The notes under the pieces were generated by a model. That model was given only the letters and a program-made list of their open reading frames with translations. It searched no databases and was not told the origin of the DNA. DNA of 13,867 nucleotides from JAPUDQ01 sp039916485. GTDB taxonomy: Bacteria; Patescibacteriota; Saccharimonadia; Saccharimonadales; Saccharimonadaceae. The translations under genes were made by a program, and so were the position numbers. This document shows, piece by piece, positions 8,579-13,867 of this stretch (the first letter of the stretch is position 1; each line of letters opens with the position of its first letter). Where the stretch lies: NCBI GenBank assembly GCA_039916485.1, contig JBDSLH010000024.1:1-13867 (forward strand), read 5' to 3'.

Positions 8579-11500
8579 CTATTCTTTTACAGGCTCGTCC
8601 GTTGGTGTATCACCAGGTCGGTGAATATTACCGCGAACGTCGATGAAGATTTCGTCGAGTGAATCTTCTTGGCCGTTGATATGGAGTGTGGTGTCGTCTT
8701 TTTTGACAGGAGCTGGTTCGCCGTCGATATCTGCGTGCGCTACTTTATTGAGCTCCTTCTCTAGGACGTGATGATCTTGTGCAGTTGGCTTTGATGGCGT
8801 TGCGCCAGTCACATCAAATGAGATACCCCCACCAACACCTTTTTGCTGCATCTTGGTGAGCCGATTGTCGCGGAATTCTGGTGTGTGTACAGGCTTTACA
8901 GGCGGCATTGATGCGGTAGTAGGTTGTGTATCTGTGACATGGATAGCAGCGAGGTCCTGAGTGCTCGAAGGACTGGCTTGTGGCTGTGATGGATCCTGAG
9001 TGGTTTGTTGCTTATCAGGCGGCTGAATAGGCTGAGAAGGCGCTCCTGCAGGCGTCGTAGGTGCTAGTGGTGTCGCTTTAATCTGCTGCCGCTTTGCGAG
9101 CCATTCGTCGAGGAATGATGATCCACCGGCACTCGCTGCACCGGGTTTCGGACTTGTTGAGCTTTGACCACTGCCACCGCCCAAAAGATCCTTGCGGCGC
9201 TGATCTCGTGCGTCGTCACCTGCTCTGAGGCGAGCAAAGATTTCACGCTCTGCTTCAGCACGAGGTCGACCGAATTTAGCAGCAGACAGTCGCTTTAGTG
9301 CATTTGATAGCTGTGGGTTCGGCGTACCGAGTGGTGGAATCAGTGACATGCTAAACGGTGATGATGGCACGTTGTTGATCATGACACTGGCAATCGTTTC
9401 ATAATTTGGCAGCCGAGTCAGATCTTCTGCGTCAAATGTCGGTGCAAAACGCTTCACCATGAGCTCTGCGTCAGTCGTACCGATGCGCCCGGAGATAACC
9501 GTACCAACGTTACCGATGATTGCTTCACGTATTTTATCTGTCAGCTGCGTCATGAACTGGTTCGCAAGGATCAAGTTCAGGCGATACTTACGAGCCTCAG
9601 ACAAAATCGACTCGAAGCTGTCAGTGGCAAAGTTTTGGAACTCATCAACATACAGCGCAAAGTCTTCACGTTGGTCTTCTGGAACATCAGCTCGCCCCAT
9701 AGCTGCTGCTTGAAATTTCATGACAAAGATCATACCGAGGAGCTGCGAGTTCAATTCACCAGTCTTACCTTTACTGAGGTTCACAAGTAGAATCTTTTTG
9801 TTATCCATAATGTCACGCAAATTAAAGCCAGATTTGGTCTGACCAATAGTATTTCGCATCATTTCATTACTCAGGAATGCACCAAACTTACTGACAAACC
9901 ACCCGAGGACCTCAGACTTATGGTAATCACTCGTCTGCGCCATCTCTTTATTCCAAAAATCAAGCACAGTTTGATCTGTTACGTACTTGAGCTTTTCTTT
10001 TGCAAACTCATTATCATTAAAGACCTGTGGAATATCGATAAAGCTCGAACCTTTGGGGTCAGCCATGATTGTCAGCGCAGCGTTACGGAACCAATGTTCG
10101 TATCGTGGTCCGATGATACCGGTGTGACCCGGGTCATAGAGCCGGTACAGCATAGCAATCGCCTCTTGTACCAAGAAGTCTCGTTGGTCAGGAGTATCGA
10201 ACTCAAAGAGATTGAGACCGACTGGATTCGCCATATCGCCTGGATTAAAGTAGATGACGTCCTCGACGCGCTCTTTCGGTACCATTCCCATCAGTGCTTC
10301 TGCTGAGTCACCGTGCGGGTCGATAAACGCAAACCCTTTGCCGTCCAACATATCTTGTAATGCTAGGTTTTCCAGGAGTTTTGATTTACCAGTACCAGTC
10401 TGTCCAATGATGTACGTATGTCTACGTCGATCATTCGTACCAAGTCTGATCTCCTTTTTTGCACCACGGAAGACGTTGTAACCGAGCAAGAAGCCTTCAT
10501 CGAGCACCTGGTGTGGACCATCAACTTGCTTGGTCGATTGACGCTGTAATTGTGAGGTTGGGATGTTCTTTTGATCTGGTAGATGAAAAAGTGTTGCCAT
10601 TTCTACACTATTTAAAATCGACTGTTTTAAGTCTTGAGGAAAGAATCGGAAGATAAACGCTGTTGCAAATTGCTCAACGTTTTTTGTCGTCGTAAACTTA
10701 AAGCCGTTTTTGCCAGGTGCATCAAATAGTGAGAAGCTCGCAACAACATTTTTCATCAGTGCTTGGGACCGAGCTGAGATATTTGATGACGCAATCACCC
10801 GTACTAATACTTCGTAGCCTGGGTGCCTCGTCTTATCTTCGATCGCATCAACCGTTGCTTGCTCCATGCTACTCAGTTGCTTGTCCTCAGGTTTTACTTC
10901 TTTTGCTTCCGGAGTTTTCCATAACGCTTCCAGTAAGTCCATTGGAGCAGCTCCGATGCCACTGGATTTTTTACCTTTATCCTTACGGATCTTGTTTGCA
11001 GTACTGATAGCATTCTTTTCCCAGCCATCAGGTGCTGGTCGGAACAATATCTGAATACCCACACCATCTTCACGTCCTGCACCAGATAGAGCATTTAGGA
11101 GAGCCCGCATAACATCGCGTTTACTATCCTGATATGTGGCGATCGGGTACGCATAATTCTTTTTGAGCGTAAATTCACCGCCGATAGTTCCGCTAATTTT
11201 GCCAACTTTACTAAAAAGGTTGTGTTCTTCTACTTCCTCGAGCCTTGCAGCTGGGTAGGCTGCTGCAACAGCCTGCTGGACAACATCTACCAGTACATGC
11301 GGCACTGCAACGTAATAATGCACGAGGCCTTTGCTAGCAATAATTTCAAATGCAATATGCCGCTGGCCATAGACTTTTGATTTAAAACCGCTCGTCGCAG
11401 TACTTGCAATGATGTTATACATCACCTGTGCTTGAGATAAGGCCTCATCAGTTATATCTCGTTCGTCACGTCCACTAGCAGCAATATCGTCACCTGGTGG

Positions 11501-11650
11501 TGGCAAATGTATAAGAAACGGTACCATTTTGAGCCCACGCTCGTAATTCTTCGCTTCGCGGAGGATTTTACTGTACTGGCTATAGGCAATTGCAACGATC
11601 CCTCCGATAACCACACCAGCAACGATAACACCAAAAAATATCTCACCCAC
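8579..11650 (-). CDS. TraG/VirD4-type DNA-translocase ATPase (T4SS coupling-protein-like)
   Basis: A 1023-aa membrane-anchored P-loop ATPase of the TraG/VirD4/HerA type. It has one N-terminal membrane helix (3-23), a large N-terminal region (about 40-380) of no family I can name, then the ATPase. Walker A is GQTGTGKS (416-423) and Walker B is FALYVDEF (664-671, Asp669-Glu670). A conserved LILANQ (693-698) lies where the coupling-protein family has a sensor-like strand. The C-terminal 200 residues (about 820-1023) are Pro/Gln/Thr-rich and probably disordered, ending acidic. Such proteins usually pump DNA or hand substrates to a type IV secretion channel. No VirB/Tra channel gene is in the window, so the partner apparatus is unseen. 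The start is GTG 11650, with GAGGAG 9 nt upstream inside the end of the previous gene. It is 6 nt from that gene and ends in TAG before the bidirectional terminator. Confidence 0.88.
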   Translation of the reverse strand: MGEIFFGVIVAGVVIGGIVAIAYSQYSKILREAKNYERGLKMVPFLIHLPPPGDDIAASGRDERDITDEALSQAQVMYNIIASTATSGFKSKVYGQRHIAFEIIASKGLVHYYVAVPHVLVDVVQQAVAAAYPAARLEEVEEHNLFSKVGKISGTIGGEFTLKKNYAYPIATYQDSKRDVMRALLNALSGAGREDGVGIQILFRPAPDGWEKNAISTANKIRKDKGKKSSGIGAAPMDLLEALWKTPEAKEVKPEDKQLSSMEQATVDAIEDKTRHPGYEVLVRVIASSNISARSQALMKNVVASFSLFDAPGKNGFKFTTTKNVEQFATAFIFRFFPQDLKQSILNSVEMATLFHLPDQKNIPTSQLQRQSTKQVDGPHQVLDEGFLLGYNVFRGAKKEIRLGTNDRRRHTYIIGQTGTGKSKLLENLALQDMLDGKGFAFIDPHGDSAEALMGMVPKERVEDVIYFNPGDMANPVGLNLFEFDTPDQRDFLVQEAIAMLYRLYDPGHTGIIGPRYEHWFRNAALTIMADPKGSSFIDIPQVFNDNEFAKEKLKYVTDQTVLDFWNKEMAQTSDYHKSEVLGWFVSKFGAFLSNEMMRNTIGQTKSGFNLRDIMDNKKILLVNLSKGKTGELNSQLLGMIFVMKFQAAAMGRADVPEDQREDFALYVDEFQNFATDSFESILSEARKYRLNLILANQFMTQLTDKIREAIIGNVGTVISGRIGTTDAELMVKRFAPTFDAEDLTRLPNYETIASVMINNVPSSPFSMSLIPPLGTPNPQLSNALKRLSAAKFGRPRAEAEREIFARLRAGDDARDQRRKDLLGGGSGQSSTSPKPGAASAGGSSFLDEWLAKRQQIKATPLAPTTPAGAPSQPIQPPDKQQTTQDPSQPQASPSSTQDLAAIHVTDTQPTTASMPPVKPVHTPEFRDNRLTKMQQKGVGGGISFDVTGATPSKPTAQDHHVLEKELNKVAHADIDGEPAPVKKDDTTLHINGQEDSLDEIFIDVRGNIHRPGDTPTDEPVKE

Positions 11651-11656
11651 CTCTAG

Positions 11657-12085
11657 TTACTCCTCTTTCGGCACTTTTATAACCTTGCCATAGCGCTTGC
11701 TCAAATAATCTGCTTGCAACTGCCGAACTGCCTGCTCCTGCGAATACGGATCGTGTTTGGTATCAGAAATAATCTTCTTTGCCTTCTCTACCCACTCCTT
11801 TTCGATGAGATCTTCGTCTGCGGCTACCGCAGGGCTCGTCGTTATCGGAACTTGTTGCGTGTCATCCTGGTGTACTGGTGCCTGCGTTGGTAATTGGATG
11901 ACTGGCATAGGTGGTGGTGTATCACCCGCACCTGCCCCGCTACGTTGCTCACCTGGTGCTGGACGTTCAGCTCCATGCTGTGGCTCCGGGACATGTTCAA
12001 TAGTACGTCGTGGCGCTTCTGGCACGCGCGGAATTGACGGTCCCGTCTCCGGTGAACCATGTGGTGATGGCAGTGTTGGCTCCAT
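11657..12085 (-). CDS. Pro-rich protein with short conserved-looking C-terminal helix region
   Basis: A 142-aa protein without signal peptide or membrane segment; I do not recognise a named family. Residues 1-85 are Pro/Gly/Gln-rich and low in complexity, probably disordered. Residues about 90-140 are charged and helical (DLIEKEWVEKAKKI, then QAVRQLQADYLSKRYG), and this is the part likely to be conserved. It is the first gene of the operon with the TraG-like ATPase, whose own tail is also Pro-rich, so an adaptor or substrate-docking role is possible (inference). The ATG at 12085 has no Shine-Dalgarno. TGGTATACT ends 6 nt before it, so the mRNA may be leaderless. Stop TAA. Confidence 0.75.
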   Translation of the reverse strand: MEPTLPSPHGSPETGPSIPRVPEAPRRTIEHVPEPQHGAERPAPGEQRSGAGAGDTPPPMPVIQLPTQAPVHQDDTQQVPITTSPAVAADEDLIEKEWVEKAKKIISDTKHDPYSQEQAVRQLQADYLSKRYGKVIKVPKEE

Positions 12086-12091
12086 ACCAAA

Positions 12092-12100
12092 AGTATACCA
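12092..12100 (-). promoter_or_regulatory. Extended -10 promoter, probably giving a leaderless mRNA
   Basis: On the minus strand, TGG precedes TATACT (12097-12092), and the ATG at 12085 follows after 6 nt, exactly where transcription should begin. No good -35 is seen, consistent with an extended -10 promoter. It would drive the Pro-rich gene and the TraG-like ATPase. Confidence 0.55.
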
Positions 12101-12138
12101 CGGTCACCACTGATGCGCCTATGCTTAGCAGCTTATGG

Positions 12139-12516
12139 TTACGTACGTTTTACAATATAAAAAACGACCAGAGTCGTCAGTACACCAACAAGCACAATGT
12201 CAAATGGTTTAACCTGTTGTAGTGATTGCATCGCTAGTAGTATAACAGGGACAAATGCCAGTGCACTGGCAATATAGTATGCCCGTTGATGTGGCATTCT
12301 TCCTGGTCGTACTCGTTGCGCACCGAACTGAAATTTATGTAGCAATTCATGCAACACGATATAAAAGACACTTGCAAAAAAAGCGTATAACAACAAAAAA
12401 ACGAGCAATATGCTCGCAACGTTTTTGGTTGGATCAGTAACATTGATAACGACAAAAAGTAGTACTATGCTCACTAACGGTAGCACTCGTACAATTTGGG
12501 TGAAGGTATTTCCCAT
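12139..12516 (-). CDS. Small four-helix membrane protein, unknown function
   Basis: A 125-aa integral membrane protein with four hydrophobic segments (about 8-26, 34-58, 80-97, 104-121) and a basic central loop (KFQFGAQRVRPGRMPHQRAYY, about 61-81). I know similar small proteins from CPR genomes but no function. HELLH at 56-60 resembles a zinc-protease HExxH motif; it lies at the edge of a membrane helix with no other protease features, so I do not call a protease. The start chosen is ATG 12516, preceded by TATAGT with a 7-nt gap. The open frame continues upstream to 12687, but that part overlaps the hairpin region and lacks a good start. Stop TAA, 53 nt before the next gene. Confidence 0.7.
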   Translation of the reverse strand: MGNTFTQIVRVLPLVSIVLLFVVINVTDPTKNVASILLVFLLLYAFFASVFYIVLHELLHKFQFGAQRVRPGRMPHQRAYYIASALAFVPVILLAMQSLQQVKPFDIVLVGVLTTLVVFYIVKRT

Positions 12517-12523
12517 ACCAATC

Positions 12524-12529
12524 ACTATA
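12524..12529 (-). promoter_or_regulatory. -10 element, probably giving a leaderless mRNA
   Basis: TATAGT (12529-12524, minus strand) ends 7 nt before ATG 12516. The bases at the start (TTGGTATGG) are identical to those at the 12085 start. No -35 or Shine-Dalgarno is seen. Confidence 0.45.
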
Positions 12530-12577
12530 CAACAGCTAGTAAAAAGAGCGTGCCTGCGCGGTACATCATATGTTACG

Positions 12578-12594
12578 GTGGCGACATCCGCCAC
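12578..12594. repeat. Short perfect hairpin
   Basis: GTGGCG (12578-12583) and CGCCAC (12589-12594) form a 6-bp stem around a 5-nt loop. It lies between the T-rich end of the candidate RNA and the leaderless promoter at 12524. It has no U-tract on either side and may be part of the same RNA. Confidence 0.5.
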
Positions 12595-12595
12595 T

Positions 12596-12641
12596 AAAAG
12601 TAAATAAAAGGGCGCGTGCCACGTGTAACGACGTATCGCGC
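12596..12641 (-). terminator. Terminator-like hairpin with T-rich tail
   Basis: On the minus strand, GCGCG (12641-12637) pairs with CGCGC (12616-12612), and an inner ACGT pairs with ACGT. The stem is followed by CC and TTTTATTTACTTTT (12609-12596). The stem has an internal loop and the T-run is interrupted, so it is a moderate intrinsic terminator at best. Confidence 0.45.
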
Positions 12642-12913
12642 GAGGCGATTTGACCGCTTCACCTCCTGTGCGCCGGTAAGGCGACAAGGGGTATATGATG
12701 CGATCCTTCGCGGAGTTCGCTGTGCGTTTACTCTCGCAAACACAAGTATCACTCTACGCGGATTTGGTATTGTATGGCAGCAACTTGGTGCAGACGACTC
12801 ATATGAAGATCATGCAAGTCGCTGCGAAAGACACTGCCGGTTCAATACCAAATGTGTCGTTTTGTTGAATTGTAAAAGGTGCGTTTTTTGCTTTTTTGTT
12901 TTTCTAAAGCTTG
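12600..12913 (-). ncRNA. Candidate structured non-coding RNA, family not recognised
   Basis: A minus-strand transcript of about 310 nt is predicted from the promoter at 12920-12948 to the terminator-like hairpin at 12596-12641. In transcript order there is an A-rich 5' part (about 12912-12856). Then comes a 92-nt rod: an 11-bp perfect stem (12853-12843 with 12772-12762), GGCAG/CTGCC (12838-12834 with 12780-12776), and an inner interrupted GCAG-CGACT / AGTCG-CTGC stem. It is followed by a TGTG-TTT / AAA-CACA hairpin (12744-12721), a CGCC/GGCG hairpin (near 12684-12671) and a GCG/CGC plus GAG/CTC hairpin (about 12665-12642). I looked for and did not find RNase P (GAGGAAAGTCC, ACAGAA), SRP (GGAAGGAAGCAGC) or tmRNA (acceptor ends, tag) signatures. 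No protein gene fits here. GC is clearly higher than the AT-rich DNA on its right. A plus-strand RNA ending in the T-runs at about 12886-12903 is a weaker alternative. Confidence 0.5.
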
Positions 12914-12919
12914 CCTCTA

Positions 12920-12948
12920 TTTATAGCATAGCCATTATGATTGGTCAA
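12920..12948 (-). promoter_or_regulatory. Strong promoter for the candidate non-coding RNA
   Basis: On the minus strand, -35 TTGACC (12948-12943), 17-nt spacer, -10 TATAAA (12925-12920), with an extended -10 TGC directly before it. The start is predicted near 12913. No start codon with a Shine-Dalgarno and a sizeable frame follows, so it is best explained by an RNA gene. Confidence 0.65.
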
Positions 12949-13057
12949 TACATTTATGCACTATTATTGTTGTAATATTATACTTTTTACTGCAATTGAA
13001 CTATTAATCTATTCAGAATGATGTAATTTTTGTATAAATTTTATTGTTTTATTTACA
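12949..13057. other. AT-rich spacer, nothing else recognised
   Basis: Very AT-rich DNA between the candidate RNA promoter and the end of the YdcF-like gene. No GC hairpin terminator for that gene is visible. There are isolated TATAAT-like hexamers without a matching -35. I see no gene here. Confidence 0.6.
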
Positions 13058-13720
13058 CTAATTATCGAGTAGTCTGTCGGTATACCCGGCCGCAACGAGC
13101 CGTGTGTAGGCTGCGCGGACGTGTGTGGGGACTGGCTGTTGAGATTGATAGCCTAGCTCAGGATATGCAATGATTCTGTTCATCCCCCCGACCATGAGAT
13201 TGATGGTTCGCTCACGTAAATGGACCTCATTCATGTACTCATTAAAATCGATTCGTGGTGAAGTGACTGTGAATCGTGCATCTTTGTCCGGCCACTGGGC
13301 TTCAAATGTTGCGATTGCTCGACGCTCCATATAGGTTTTAGTAACTAGCTGGATCGTCAATGGCATTGGTGTATCGCGGCTTTGGAGTAGCGAAAAGCTG
13401 TATTGGGCGTTTTGCCCGGTATTTTGGGCCTTTTTTTCAAGTAATATAGGTTTATGGTAGCCTGCTTGCACCATCACGGCAGCAAAATGCTCAGCTTCAG
13501 TCGGTTCTGCCCATAGTGCCGCTATCTCATTATGTGATGATCTACCGCCACTCACTACTACATACCAATAATGGAACTGCTGCGCCAGCTGAGCAGCATA
13601 GCTAGCAACTCGATCGTCTCGCCCGCCCAAGACTAACAAGCAATCTGCTTTGGCAGGTGCCTGATGCATCTGCATATACTGCCATAAAATCTTTGTGTCT
13701 TGTTCTACGAGCTCATGCAT
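13058..13720 (-). CDS. YdcF-family (DUF218) protein
   Basis: A 220-aa soluble protein of the YdcF/ElyC/SanA (DUF218) superfamily, a Rossmann-like fold. It has no signal peptide or membrane segment, so it should act in the cytoplasm. Motifs seen: LLVLGGRDDR (28-37), VVVSGG (54-59), TEAEHF (74-79), the NTxxNA signature as QNTGQNAQ (99-106), LVTKTYMERRA (125-135) and TSPRIDFNEY (153-162). The YMERRA version matches the cytosolic YdcF-like branch rather than the YHMxRA of membrane-linked members. The biochemical role of this branch is not settled; E. coli YdcF binds S-adenosylmethionine. The start chosen is ATG 13720, 6 nt after a TACTAT hexamer. A GTG at 13762 would add 14 residues but places the promoter inside the gene. 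Stop TAG. Divergent from the gene at the right edge. Confidence 0.87.
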   Translation of the reverse strand: MHELVEQDTKILWQYMQMHQAPAKADCLLVLGGRDDRVASYAAQLAQQFHYWYVVVSGGRSSHNEIAALWAEPTEAEHFAAVMVQAGYHKPILLEKKAQNTGQNAQYSFSLLQSRDTPMPLTIQLVTKTYMERRAIATFEAQWPDKDARFTVTSPRIDFNEYMNEVHLRERTINLMVGGMNRIIAYPELGYQSQQPVPTHVRAAYTRLVAAGYTDRLLDN

Positions 13721-13726
13721 GTACAT

Positions 13727-13732
13727 ATAGTA
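13727..13732 (-). promoter_or_regulatory. -10 element, probably giving a leaderless mRNA for the YdcF-like gene
   Basis: TACTAT (13732-13727, minus strand) lies 6 nt before ATG 13720, with TGTTGT 17 nt upstream (13755-13750) as a weak -35. No Shine-Dalgarno precedes this ATG. Confidence 0.45.
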
Positions 13733-13774
13733 CACCCAGCAATGCCTGAACAACAGGAGCACAATGAATTTGGG

Positions 13775-13796
13775 TTATCCACAAGACTTTTCCACA
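13775..13796 (+). promoter_or_regulatory. Two DnaA boxes
   Basis: TTATCCACA (13775-13783) is the perfect high-affinity DnaA box. TTTTCCACA (13788-13796) fits the relaxed consensus TTWTNCACA. Same orientation, 13 bp start to start. They lie between the YdcF-like gene promoter and the rightward promoter at 13821, so they could be part of oriC or an autoregulatory site of dnaA. Confidence 0.7.
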
Positions 13797-13820
13797 TGTT
13801 AAAAATGTGTGAAAAAAGCG

Positions 13821-13849
13821 TTGACATGAGCGTTTTGAAGCAGTATATT
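13821..13849 (+). promoter_or_regulatory. Strong rightward promoter at the window edge
   Basis: Perfect -35 TTGACA (13821-13826), 17-nt spacer, -10 TATATT (13844-13849). The start is predicted near 13856, only about 6 nt before the ATG at 13862, leaving little or no Shine-Dalgarno in the mRNA. Confidence 0.75.
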
Positions 13850-13861
13850 AAGAGGTAGCTT

Positions 13862-13867
13862 ATGAGT
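13862..13867 (+). CDS. First two codons of a rightward gene (cut by window edge)
   Basis: ATGAGT follows a near-consensus promoter and an AGAGG (13851-13855) 6 nt upstream. Only Met-Ser is visible, so identity cannot be read. The DnaA boxes just upstream make dnaA a reasonable guess, but it is only a guess from position. Confidence 0.4.

Noticed and set aside
12294..12350. HELLH as a zinc-metalloprotease site in the four-helix protein
   Set aside because: A single short match at the end of a membrane helix in a 125-aa protein, without a third ligand or other protease features, is likely chance.
12517..12687. N-terminal extension of the four-helix membrane protein to 12687
   Set aside because: The extension covers the terminator-like hairpin and other repeats. 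The ATG at 12516 has a promoter element at leaderless distance and gives a protein that starts just before its first helix.
12600..12913. RNase P RNA, tmRNA or SRP RNA
   Set aside because: The diagnostic conserved stretches of each family were looked for on both strands and not found.
12616..12975. 119-codon open frame on the plus strand
   Set aside because: It has no Shine-Dalgarno, its composition is odd (Arg/Cys-rich, then hydrophobic from AT-rich DNA), and it runs across strong inverted repeats that fit an RNA better.
13721..13762. GTG start at 13762 for the YdcF-like protein
   Set aside because: The extra 14 residues do not resemble the family start and would put the -10 element inside the gene. 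ATG 13720 is better.

Overview
The window is a bacterial chromosome segment, most probably from Candidatus Saccharibacteria (TM7, Patescibacteria/CPR). The evidence is the partial 16S rRNA at the left end. Its helix-17 region, the 530 loop reading GCGGTCATACG and the short variable helices match what I know of that lineage. Gene content fits too: compact minus-strand operons, a stand-alone VirD4/TraG-type ATPase and small membrane proteins of CPR type. All nine complete genes translate fully in the standard code. All nine end in TAA or TAG, none in TGA.

Layout. Bases 1-504 (minus): 5' third of the 16S gene, with a leader hairpin and a strong sigma70-type promoter at 634-662. Bases 687-5621 (minus): the tight operon gyrB-gyrA-PAP2-like membrane protein, with a promoter at 5680-5708. 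No terminator is visible between this operon and the 16S promoter. Bases 5713-8518 (plus): a divergently transcribed pair, a 721-aa secreted LPXTG-type surface protein with DUF11-like domains and three Cys-paired repeats, then a 189-aa protein with two membrane segments. The pair ends at a bidirectional terminator (8531-8567). Bases 8579-12085 (minus): a two-gene operon of a Pro-rich 142-aa protein and a 1023-aa TraG/VirD4-like DNA-translocase ATPase. Bases 12139-12516 (minus): a four-helix membrane protein. Bases 12517-13057: no convincing protein gene. This gap contains a strong minus-strand promoter (12920-12948), a GC-rich set of hairpins (12612-12853) and a terminator-like end, so it probably encodes an unrecognised structured RNA of about 310 nt. 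Bases 13058-13720 (minus): a YdcF-family (DUF218) protein. Bases 13775-13867: two DnaA boxes and a near-consensus rightward promoter with the first codons of a gene that runs out of the window.

How it fits together. The DnaA boxes at the right edge suggest that oriC and/or dnaA lies just beyond it. The window would then be the left arm, and the highly expressed minus-strand genes (gyrase, 16S) would run with the leftward replication fork. Gyrase and rRNA lie head to tail. The surface-protein operon shares a compact divergent promoter region with gyrB. Three minus-strand genes (12085, 12516, 13720) have a -10-like hexamer only 6-7 nt before the ATG and no Shine-Dalgarno sequence, which suggests leaderless mRNAs. 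Other genes here (the 189-aa gene, the TraG-like gene, gyrB) have clear Shine-Dalgarno sequences.

The best candidates for something undescribed are the structured RNA at about 12600-12913, the leaderless promoter set, and the Cys-repeat LPXTG surface protein with its membrane partner.
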